Shown: positions 31,842 through 42,172 of the stretch, piece by piece
How the letters are laid out: every line of letters begins with the position of its first letter
How positions within the stretch are numbered: the stretch's first letter is position 1
Assembly: GCA_013176395.1 (NCBI GenBank)
Contig: JABMLP010000037.1
Coordinates: forward strand, 92,291 to 156,290
Source: Venturia oleaginea
Lineage: Eukaryota; Ascomycota; Dothideomycetes; Venturiales; Venturiaceae
DNA length: 64,000 nt
Reading direction: 5' to 3'
Program-made: the position numbers and the translations under genes
Notes under the pieces: generated by a model
The model's database searches: none
What the model was told of the DNA's origin: nothing
The model's input: the letters and a program-made list of their open reading frames with translations, nothing else

Positions 31842-34307
31842 CGGCTAATCACTGTACACCCACAATCATCGATTTTTCGGACCAGCACATACACGCAATG
31901 ACTAGCACAATCATTTGGCATGAACACAAATTCGTGCATGTTTTAGTCATTAATTGTATGCGATAGTCACTGATTACATGTTTGAGGCCAAAAGGTTCGG
32001 CTATTCATTGCATAGAGTTGTCACATCCTGGTACAGAAGGCACACTTGAGCTATACCGTTCTTACTTCCTTTATCACAATAGCTCCTGCTAGAGTACACA
32101 CATCATATGTAAACATCAGCTCTACGGCTGAACATAGAACAATACAATACACAATGATAGACATCATACATGTTTACATCACCTTGCAACCCTTACTGCA
32201 ACACTTCTTCCGAGGGCGGCCAGGGCCATTGTCTTTCAACTCCGGAGGCTCAGTAACGTTGTTGGGCATCAGTTCATTAACAAGGATTGTGCGACAGGGA
32301 GGAAGGTAGGTCTCTCTATAGCGTTGAGCCATAAAGATTTGGATGCCTGTGGTTACATCGCCTAGAACTAGATTCTCGACGCTGTCAGTGCCAAAGAGTA
32401 GGATATTAGAATCGACTTTGAAGAAATCGGCAGCGCACCAAGCATGAGCGCAGGGAAGACGTATGTCCTGCCACTTAAGGCAAGTACAAGTTCTCGCATC
32501 TAAATCGACGCGCCAGCCAATAGCGGCGGTGTTCAGAAGTCGTACAATTGCCTTGCCTATCTAATGTCAGCTTAGGAGCTTCAAAATGGCGCAATTTTGA
32601 CATAACTTTCTTCTGTGGAACGCACATCATCTTCCGGCCAACATCTCTGCGATCTGCGATGTGGTTGACGGCAAATCTCGTAAAAACATTGTCCTTCTGT
32701 ACGAACTCGCCGCGGTCATAGAACAGCTTCATTGTGGCGGTCCAGATGTCTTCCAACATGTACAGAATCGGCTTCCGCCTCTCATCAAGATATCTGCCGT
32801 TCATTGAATCTCCAACGCCAGATGTAGTGTGTCCGTAACGACGAAACTCGTTGCAAGGCGCGTAGGCGGATGCCCAGCGATCAAATTTGCCGTTGTCAAT
32901 ATCCTCAATATACTTGGCCGCCTCCGGGTTGAGAACACGTATTTCTTTGAGAAGAGCTTGGAATTCGCGGTGGGAGGTGACACGGCACATCTGCTTGAAT
33001 TTGGCCGTAATTATGTTGTTGAAGTGGTCATCTACATTCTCTGCAAGATGCCAGGTATAGTGGTAATGCCAGGAGCCCGGAAAGTACTTAGTGATAGCTG
33101 GGACGAGGCCTTTGCCGCGGTCTGTGATTATCGCAAACTCTCTAGGGTCATTGCCTTCTTCTCTGCCAAACATTGTGAGGTTTTCGACGATGGCTTTGAG
33201 GAACCATTCCCACCAATCTTTTGACTCTGTAGGTACGATTGCCCAGGCTATAAGGAGGTCGTTTTCGTCGGCATCCACGGTGGTGACAATAAGCAGGATG
33301 CCTCCATATTTGGAGGAGCAGTGAGTGCCGTCAAAGACGAGAAGACTACGACATCTGTCAAGAGCCAAAGTACACGCCGAAGGCATAATTACAGCGGCTT
33401 GAGAGACACCTCTCTCTGACTTGTACTTGATAGTAGCGCCGTTATATAAGTTGCAGAGTTCAGCCCAATCCGCGCTAATGTCTCCCTCCTCCTCAGAGAT
33501 GAACTCATGATCGTGAATCTTCGCGTCGTGAAGCGCCAGTAGCAAGGGTTTGATGTACTGAAACTGTTTACTCTCCTCCCCTCAATCTGGTTCCTAACCT
33601 CTACCACAGTGCGATGGGCTTGCCGGCTGGAGATCTTGTTGCCTTGCTCGAGACGTGCTTCATCTTGTACAAATTTCGAGGGAGTTTGCAATTATTGGCG
33701 ACGATATCGAAGTGGTTTCGAGCGAGATATTTGACTGAATGAACGCGCTGCCAGCCAATATAACACGGGGAGGGACACGTATGCTTCTCAAGTTGTCGTA
33801 ACTTCCACTCCTTTGGCTTGCCTACGAGGGCTACTCGTATTACGAAATGGCATGTATGCTTCTCACGACCACGGCATTCGAGTTGCCAGAACTAGGGCTT
33901 GCTGTTCTTAACGTTGAAAGACTCATTTGCGGCCGCAATCGCGTCGGTAATGAGGTTTTTGGCTTCCTCAAGAGTCTCGAAAGTCATTCCAAGCTGGAGC
34001 GTTGGATAGAGAGGGACATTTTCAGGTGCAGGAGGTTTTTGAGAACGCTGGGACAGCGCCTGGCTTGATAATAGTGTCGCCATAGATGTAATTTGAGGTT
34101 GTTGGTGTTGCTGAAATCGGGTTTTTGAGCAGAAGTTTGCACGGTAAGTTGCCCTCCACTGTGTTGACTATAACTATATTAATTGTGTTGATTGCTACAG
34201 AATTGTATGTATGTAATAGTCATTGAACACACAATAATTGCAATCGTCGCAATCATGTATGCAATAGTCCCAAAAATCGATGATTGTGGGTGTACAGTCA
34301 TTAGCCG
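31842..34307 (-). mobile_element. MULE DNA transposon, copy 2 (2466 bp, both ends)
   Basis: Inverted repeats of about 40 bp (CGGCTAATCACTGTACACCC on the left; its counterpart CGGCTAATGACTGTACACCC on the opposite strand at the right end). They are flanked by a 10-bp direct repeat with one mismatch: GTTTTAAAAG (31832-31841) and GTTTATAAAG (34308-34317). The length of this duplication fits a Mutator-like element. Confidence 0.9.
32174..34083 (-). pseudogene. MULE transposase, copy 2 (few inactivating changes)
   Basis: Catalytic region 33545-32475 is open (356 codons: LLVFDGTHCSS, FAIITDRGKGL, TWHLAENV, AVNHIADRRDV). The intron and SWIM finger follow as in copy 1. The protein ends GRPRKK then CCSKGCKVM at 32174, unlike copy 1. 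A TAG (C to T relative to the CAG of copy 1) interrupts the N-terminal domain after NVKNSKP. The frame change near 33580 is present in both copies, so it predates their split or marks an unrecognised intron. Confidence 0.82.
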
Positions 34308-35472
34308 GTTTATAAAGGTGATAGTCTGACTTACTAACATCCTCCATTGTACAGATAACAAACTTAGTTCTCGTAACTCGTTAGTTGAGTAGTTTCAAGT
34401 GAGCAAGCAAGGAAGAAAAAAAGGGTCGTTAACCTGTTTAGGCCTACGCCTTTCAGTAAACTCATCTTCGCCGCCTCAGCAGTGACTTGTTCTACGTTAG
34501 TGTAAAGTTGGTATGATGATTTTTCTCAGTTAAATCCATCAAAGCATACACAGCTCGCTGGTCGAGAGAGAAGATCTACCCTCTTTGCAGCCGTGAAGAC
34601 CGGATTGTATTCGAGTTAAAGTAGAGGGGTTTTACGTGAAAGACAAACGGAGGCACCGTTCTAGGTGCACAAGTTATTACTGAGGTGATTGTATCAGAAC
34701 AATGTTAGCCGGGTTGAAGTTATGAAGACGTGAAACCTCACACTAATCTAACGATACTGATTGACGAGACGCCGCGTCTCTCGCTCATGTGTTTGCATAT
34801 CGGTTGGGATGGGTCGGTCTATCTGACCCTCCGGTTGAATGAGCGCTTTAGAGATAACAGTGTAAAGAAGGGCGGCGCTTACCCTACAGCGGACGACGAC
34901 ACAGTGGATGTTTAATGAGCAGGCTGATTGAAGACTTGCCAAGGACTAACTACATCGGTCAAGCGCAACTCAAAAGCCTTCAGGTTTTGGTCATGCATAT
35001 CTTCCGTCGCATTATCTGGTATGAATTTGCCGAGGTTTGGATCATCCGACGAATGAATTTGGATGTATGGGATGCTATCAACGCCATGAAATATCCCAGT
35101 ACCATGTGCGCAAAAGGAGACGATGATGCGTGTGAGGATACAGAAGATTCCGAAGACGAGCGAGGTGACTGCAAGATGAGTGGGCATCTATGGGGGCATT
35201 GAACTGGGAGTAGGTCCTGAATTAGGGGGTGAAGAATGGGAGGTGTCGCGTGTCGCATAGGGGGTCGGCACGGGGGGGGGGCGCTAAGTTGGGTCCACGT
35301 CGCAAGCTGCCAACCGCGAAATCATTACCAAGTACCTTGCCACCCACCAACCAACCTTGTCCGTGCATTGCTGACTTGCGTCCTCATCTCTGCAAAAACA
35401 CATGCTCAACCCAATATCTTCGGATCGATGATTAGATACAGAGAAGTCGCCTCACTTGTCCTGAATCCATTC
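34308..35472. other. Unassigned sequence
   Basis: Opposed open stretches at 34915-35202 (+) and 35187-34912 (-) overlap fully and neither has a motif that decides between them. A G-run (about 35271-35281) lies in 35229-35300. Confidence 0.4.
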
Positions 35473-35961
35473 TCATGCAGAAGCAAAGGTTACAGAAAGG
35501 GTTTGTCCGATCCTTTGTGTCACCCCTTGGACCCAAATTGGTCTCGTCTCCCAAATGAAATATCTGCTGTGCCGCTGTAACAATGTCCATCTTTTCTGCA
35601 GGGAATAGCCGAATTTACGCCTCTTGAAGTCTCGCTCGTGGTCCTCACTCATCCCTGGAAGAATGAAGCGACTGTTTTCTTCTTTGAAAACGGGCTTGGT
35701 GACATGTTCTGGTTGTGCGACAGCTGCCCGGAGATGGACACGGACACGGACACCACAATCTTGGTCCGGCATTGTTTCACGTCGCAGGTCTAATGATACG
35801 GCCTTCCACTGTGAAGAGCCATGTACATAACCCACGAGTACGCCACGAGAACATGCGGCCTTGTCGCTACTGAAGATTGAATATCTTGGAGGAACAATCT
35901 CGAAAGAATCCCCCGGGGTTTCGTCCAACTCTTGCAGCAACATTCCATCAAGGAGACTCAT
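35473..35961 (-). CDS. Hypothetical protein
   Basis: 162 codons from ATG at 35961 to the stop at 35473. The first 120 residues look protein-like (LQELDETPGDSFEIVPPRY, FILPGMSEDHERDFKRRKF). The last 40 may be intron read-through. No domain was recognised. It lies on the opposite strand to the phytochrome, with another broken minus-strand gene between. Confidence 0.35.
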   Translation of the reverse strand: MSLLDGMLLQELDETPGDSFEIVPPRYSIFSSDKAACSRGVLVGYVHGSSQWKAVSLDLRRETMPDQDCGVRVRVHLRAAVAQPEHVTKPVFKEENSRFILPGMSEDHERDFKRRKFGYSLQKRWTLLQRHSRYFIWETRPIWVQGVTQRIGQTLSVTFASA

Positions 35962-36434
35962 ATCGAGTCATCGAAGCAGTCCTGGCGAAAAGACGTCTGA
36001 GAGGCTTCTTCTTGCACGAGTCTGGCCGATTCTTTGCCATAAATATTCGAAGGTGATGTATATTCTTGCGATATTGGAAAGGCCCGTCGTTCATAGTGCT
36101 TGATTGCCGGTATACGGTGGTAGTGCGAGAGGCAGACGTGCGATGATTAGCCTGTTTAGTTGAGTGTGGGTTGATCTTGTGTTCTCGCTGATGCCGTCTG
36201 AGAGGCTTTGGCTTCTTCCATTGCTACACAACCATCAGTTCGATCATCTTGTCTCATTTCTGCAGGAACTGTACTTCTACTGACCTGGTATGCAGTGGTG
36301 CACTCATTTCCGGAGTATCCTGCTTGTATCTTCGCACAATCTCATCATACCCTGCCCCTCCTTGTCGCCCCTCGATGATGCTCAAGTGGATGGGTCAAAA
36401 GCAACACCAAGTAATGCGCCCCAAAAGGTTCACG

Positions 36435-36985
36435 CTAGGCTGGTAATGGGTTTTTGTGGCTCCTCGCCCCATGCCCTTGACCCTGATTTAGAAGCGCATT
36501 CGCCTCTTCCGCTTCACCATCCGACCCGGTCTTGAATCGATGAAGATAGCCTGTATTACGCGAATCGTCAGCCTTGCTCCATAACTGCCAAGCTTGGCTA
36601 TCAATTTCGACAGCTAAGCGCGAAATCATCGGCCACAAACGCGAATCACCCAAACTGTGGAGGATGCCAGGTACCAACAGCCCGAGCTTCTCTACGGGAA
36701 ATCCCTTCCAGATGAATAGTCAAACCATGTGGCTGATTATCCATTCTCGTGAAGTTAAATCGACGATTCTAGAAACCGATTGTGCCACCCAACAACGGCT
36801 GCGCAATGCTTTTCCCTGCCCCAAGCTTTCAATAATCAGCTGGAATTATCATACACGCCGATAGAGAGTTCAACGTACCACAGTTGCCTCCACACCTGGA
36901 GAGCAGTAGCGAGTGGACCCATAGAAAACGTCCTAATGTCAAGGATCGAGTCATTATGGGATTTGATTTTCTTTCCTCCTTAGAG
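36435..36985 (-). pseudogene. Unidentified host gene, broken, divergent from phytochrome
   Basis: Minus-strand coding signal runs in one logical order. A first segment (about 36985-36880) has LATALQVWRQLWYVELSIG. A 41-nt GT-AG intron (GTGTAT...GGGGCAG) follows, then a second segment with RCWVAQSVSRIVDLTSREW. After one TGA (where CGA would give Arg) the same frame continues with FPVEKLGLLVPGILHSL and VEIDSQAWQLWSKADD and stops at 36435. Further fragments near 36240-36420 (EIVRRYKQDTPEMSAP) may be its 3' part. No family was recognised. Confidence 0.35.
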
Positions 36986-36995
36986 ATTTGGGCAT

Positions 36996-37178
36996 GACGA
37001 GCGGCTCACAGCTTGGCCAAAACCAATGATAACCTGACGGAAATAGCTTTCACAGACTGGTTTAAACCTTGCCTACCCAAATATTTTGTTCCCTCCTTTT
37101 CGCCGTTCGCAAAAACAGCCTCTGGCCGTAATGCGTTCGCTACTATCTCGCAAAAGCAATTTGAAAGATCGAATCGAC
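36996..37178 (+). other. Possible upstream exon of the phytochrome
   Basis: A plus-strand open stretch with coding-like composition (NDNLTEIAFTDWFKPC, PFAKTASGRNAF) ends just before the traced phytochrome exon. The expected N-terminal extension of about 150 residues would lie here, but no donor site in the right phase was found. Assignment is tentative. Confidence 0.25.
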
Positions 37179-37236
37179 GGTAGAGTAGGCGTTCCCTCGA
37201 TATTTACAAAGAAAACCACTGATCCCGAAATTGTAG

Positions 37237-40200
37237 AAACGCGATGACTATCCCCCAATCTGGCCACAAGACCCACAAGCACCAACCAAAAGTAACTTAA
37301 GCAAGTCTAGACGTACTTCTCTCAGCGACAAGCAACCGCAGATCGCGGAAAGAGCTCAACTTATCCCCTCTCACCAAGGACCTCCTCGGGTGACCACAAC
37401 TGCAAGCACACAAGGGATTGTATACCGACGATGTGAGGACGAGCCGATTCACACGCCAGGGACAATTCAGAATTTCGGTGCCCTCTTAGGCTTGAAGTAC
37501 AACAGCCGCGGGGATCTCCAGGTGCGAATCGCCTCGGAAAACTCAAGGAGTATTTTAGGATATGGTGTAGAGCAGCTCTTCGCTACGCCATCATTTTTGG
37601 ATGTTCTGCAGCATGAGACGCGTCAAGGTTGGTCGATTTTCCCTCCAAAGATGGACGAGATACTGACCGCGGCATACAGAGATGATCGAACACATCAACT
37701 ACCTATTCCACAACCCGGACCCGTCGAAAGAAGAAACCCAACTTGATGTTTTCCGCATGGTCATTGGATTCCCTTATGAGCCTGACATCGAGGTCTGGTG
37801 TGCCCTCCACCTTTGCCCGAACGCTGACGGCCTTCTCATTTGTGAATTCGAGAAGTATGTCGATATCTTCTACACCAAAGACATCTTAGCTGCTAAGAAG
37901 CTCCCCGCCATGACGCCGATTCAAACAAGTGGCGAGCTGTCTGCAGAAGACTTCAAGAAAAGCACAACTAGTGCAAGCAAACCTCTTCCAGTCCTGGAAG
38001 TCGCTCGTAAACGAGAAAATGCACATTTCTCTTCCATGGACATTTTCAAGGCCATGAATCAGGTATGCTGTTTCGAGAAAGAACCTTTGTTTCTGTGCTC
38101 ATTTCCATGCTTCCAGGCCCAGAAACAAATTTCGTCGTGTATGTCTTTGTCCTCGATTTATGACGTGGTAAGTTTTGCATTACTACTTCTTATCCGCAGT
38201 GGGTAACCTGATGTCCATCTAGGTTGTGGGTATCGTGGCCGAAATAACCGACTTTCATCGAGTAATGTTTTATCGATTCGATACCGAAATGAATGGATGT
38301 GTTGAGTCCGAGCTGCTTGATCCTCGGGCGTCGGAAGATTTTTTCAGAGGTCAGTCGTCTCCTGCCACACATGTCTTTGAGCTTTGTTTACGCCCATCGT
38401 CCCTGTCAAACTATTGGATATTTGCTCCACAGACCGTCTTCTTCCTGTTGTCATCCAACAGTGCCATGATTCGCCCAGCTTAAATATCGAGCTCCAGTTT
38501 TCTGTCCGGAAATGATCTGTGGATTTGAAATGAAAGCACAGCAACATCGTGCATGCACTTACTTACGATCTACTAGGCATGCATTTTCCCGCGTCGGATA
38601 TTCCAGCTCAAGCTCAACGTCTTTACATCATCAACCGCATTCGCTTACTCCACGATCGAGCCGCAGAAACTGCGCGACTGGTAAGCTCCCATCTTACGAT
38701 GTCGTCCACCAAAACATTCAAACTGATATGGCGCAGGTATGCAGGAACAAGGAAGATTTTAGTCAACCATTGGATCTGACGCATTCTTACTGTAAGTCTT
38801 TCTCACTTGACTTTCTCATCTCCATGTTATCGCTTCATGCTGATGTCCACAGTGAGATCAATATCACCAATACATTGCAAGTATCTCGCCAACATGGATG
38901 TCAAAGCTACCATGTCAATATCGATCGTCATCAATAAAAAGCTTTGGGGCTTGATTGCCTGCCATCAGTATGGAGATCGAGGAATTAAAGGTCAGTAAAA
39001 CATGTCATCAATCCTTCTCCCAGTTAACGAGAGTAGTTCCCCTTCCAATTCGAGAGCTTTGCCGTGGCATTGGAGAATCCGCATCGTCCAAGATCCAGCA
39101 ACTTCTCATGGCAGAGAGGATTCAAGCAAGAACAGGTCCCATTGCCGACCCGACGGCTCTTAACCCAGACTCGTTCATTGGAAGCTCGTCAACGTCCGAA
39201 ATCCTGAGACTCGTAGATGCAGATTGTGCATACCTCAACTGTGGTGATAAATCAGCTGCCATTGGATTCCTGGATCCATACGAAGAGGCTCTCGCCCTGA
39301 TTGATTATCTCCAGTCATGTCATTTCAGTGACGTTCAAAAGTCCCACAACATCCGAAAGGACTTCCCTGGACTGGCCCACGTAGGACTCATGGCGATTGG
39401 TATGTCTTCACGCCCGTTTGCCAACACGTATGCTTGCTAAAAATTGCGACAGGTGGACTACTCTTCATTCCTCTGCATGCTAAGAATATTGACAACCCGT
39501 TTCTTGTTTTCTTCAGGAAGAGCCAGCTCCGTCAAGTTCGATGGGCCGGCAACCCATACGCCAAAAAATTAAAAGCCGGTGAGTTTTGTGTAGCTATCAA
39601 AAATGTCCCATGACTCTGACAGGATTTGAAGGAACCGAATATCTCCAACCGCGGAACAGTTTCAAGAAATGGGAAGAGACCATCGCCGGCACTAGCAGGG
39701 AGTGGACCGAGGACCAAATGGATACAGCATTGCTTCTATCCACTGTTTACAATAGGATGATCGAGTCATGGCTAGAAAAGAAGCCGATTAGCGACGATGC
39801 TCAAATGAATACTATCAGGAACTCAACCCACGAAATCGAAAGCCCTCTCAACCTTCTCATCGAATCCCTGGAGATGGCTTCTGAGGAAATTATGGAAGAG
39901 AGGACCCGCGATATCTTGAAGCACGCATACGAAGCCTCCAATGCGATAATCAACAAGGTCGAAAGGCTTCTCAGCCTTACGGATGTCGAGGCCAATGCCA
40001 AATATGGCTTGAACGATCAGAGGGAAACGTTTGATCTCAAATCATCGACGACAAGGGCCCTGCAAACACTGCACAAAGAGGCGAGAAGAAATGGCTTTCA
40101 GTTTACGATCTCGGTTCATGATCAGCTGCCAGGCTATGTGAAAGGCAATGGTGATCAATACAGAACTTTCCTGGATCATTTGGTTCAGTCCGTGCTTAAG

Positions 40201-41886
40201 CTGGGATCTTCGGCTGTTCAATGCAATGTATTTTTGAGTCGGAGTCAGGAGCAAAACTCTACCGTCCTCGTCCAGGTCAAAGATAGTGGGCCTGGCTTGT
40301 CTGGATCACAACTCAAAGTAATTTCCACCCCCTATAGTTTGATGCACCCTGCTAAAGCATATGATAGAAGCTCATCGAAGCCCTCGAAGATGGGCAAGAC
40401 GAGGGAGAATTGGTGCAGGAAAATCAAACCGTCGAAGAAGACTCTGGCTTGGCAATTGCAGCCATCGGGGCATACGTCAAACAGCGCAACGGAAAGATAC
40501 AGGTCACGAATGAGCCATCAGGGACTCTATTCAGTATAGAGTTGCCCTTCCAGCATGTTCCTCCACCTGTAAAAGCTGAGGAGTCGCGGAAACTGCGCAA
40601 TATCTTCCACCACCCCTCTTCTCGAACAACTAGAAATGCTTTCAACACGAATGGAAGAAACTCGAAACCTGTCGATAGATCAGCTATTGGAGCTTCGTCG
40701 ACGAGCCCTTTCCTGACCTCGCAATCAACACCACATATTATACAACCTTCGCAACCTATTACACACCCTTCCCGCCCTTTGCAACCTCTTGTACAACATC
40801 AGCCACCCAGCCCTCCCTCATCCGATAGTCCCTGCCCACCAGATCCTAATAACCGATCAAATCGCTCATCTCGTCCGCCCCCATCCACAAGTCCTACACC
40901 ATCTCTCCGGGCCGAAATGCCGCAGCATCATCGATCATCACGAGGCTCTCCATCTCCATGTCCATCACCGCTCTTGGAATCTGCGAAACCTGTGCGTCGA
41001 CAATCGAAGAGAATGCCAAATCCGCCAGCTCAGCAAATGCAGCAGCAGCAGATGTGGGACCGATCAGACAGTCCATCGCCGCCGCCTAATAAAGCGCTTC
41101 CCGCGCCTCCTACTGCCGCGAGAACTGATGCTTTTTCTGCCCCTCCCTCGAGACAAGATGCTTTCCCAATTCCTCCTGGAAAGCTAGAAGAACGCTCGTC
41201 TTCTTTGTCGGGAAACACCCTCCTCAGTACTGTCCAAGAAGACTTCAACAACACCAGGCCGAGCGCACTTTTAAAACTCAACATCCTACTCGCAGACGAC
41301 GATTCATTAGCTGTCCGCACTCTCGATGAGAAACTTTCCAAATGGGGTGCGCGATGTACCATCGCAAGTGACGGTCAAGAATGCCATGATCGCTTTGAGA
41401 TAACACCTGATAAATTTGATGTCATATTGATGGAGTTGAAGGTAAGTTCCATTCTTACCCTTCCCAATTTCCCTCCAGTCTTCATTGCCAACGCAGCAAA
41501 CTAATCGATTTGCGATATAGATGCCAACAATAGATGGGCCCCTCTCAACCCGCATGATCCGTTTCCTCGAAAAGGAACTCGCCCAAACGAAACGCTTTGC
41601 CGCTTCCAACACCTCTTCCACCTCTAGATACTCTGACCCTTCCAACCCCAATAACAACAATAAACAGAGACCAAGAATCCCTATCCTCGCACTTAGCACC
41701 AATCCGATCCAGGAAGATCGCCGCTTCGAATTGCTCCAGGCCGGATTCGACGGCTGGTTGTTGAAACCGATCGATTTCCGCAAATTGGAGAGGGTATTGG
41801 AGGGGGTAACGGAGGCGAAGAATAGAAGAGATTGTCTTTTCAGTGCGGCGGAGGGGGAGAGGCGGGGCGGATGGTTCCTGCCGTAA
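37237..41886 (+). CDS. Fungal phytochrome (hybrid histidine kinase photoreceptor), 5' end unresolved
   Basis: Twelve exons join in phase to 1290 codons: 37237-37627, 37680-38062, 38117-38167, 38223-38349, 38577-38680, 38737-38791, 38853-38990, 39037-39399, 39453-39578, 39623-40317, 40368-41441, 41521-41886 (TAA). Exon 1 follows an AG acceptor, so an upstream exon carries the true start. Order: PAS (biliverdin-binding Cys 66 in RRCEDEPIHTPG), GAF (PASDIP at 322-327, His 378 in SPIHCKYL, His 408 in LIACHQY), PHY with the tongue motif PRNSF, histidine kinase (H-box STHEIESPLN, His 649; G1 DSGPGLS), a Pro/Ser-rich linker, and a receiver (LLADDDS, ALSTNP, LLKPIDF). The receiver acceptor Asp is Glu (ILMELKMP, residue 1167) and the N-box Asn appears to be Ser (HLVQSVLK). 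Role: red/far-red light sensing with bilin. Output by phosphotransfer is doubtful. Confidence 0.93.
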
Positions 41887-42158
41887 ACTGAAGGATTCGG
41901 AACTTTTTTCTCTTGTATGGGCCGAATGGTTGGTTGGGTAGGTTGTTGTTTTGGGATAGAGGCTTCCTTTGTCACGGGTTTCTGGAGGGAGGGTTTTGGG
42001 GTGGTACATGCATGGCCTATGGGTGGCATCCTGGGGTCACCAGAAACGGTCGTTATTTTTGTATGTTGTCGGCCTGCTTGGTGTTATACAAATAATACAA
42101 CGGATTGGTCGCATATTCCGGTTATATGTATACAATACAAAACTATAATATAATATAT
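41887..42158 (+). other. 3' flank of the phytochrome gene
   Basis: AT-rich DNA between the stop codon and the LINE insertion, with several AATAAT-like and TATA-like stretches around 42085-42158 that could serve for polyadenylation. No gene. Confidence 0.4.
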
Positions 42159-42172
42159 TCGAATTTTTAATA

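Noticed and set aside
34912..35202. Possible signal-peptide protein on the minus strand
   Set aside because: It fully overlaps an equally long plus-strand frame, has no cleavage-site or domain support, and no promoter or intron evidence favours either.
40540..41270. Pro/Ser-rich stretch in the phytochrome as a missed intron
   Set aside because: The frame is open and in phase on both sides, and a long disordered linker before the receiver is usual in fungal phytochromes.
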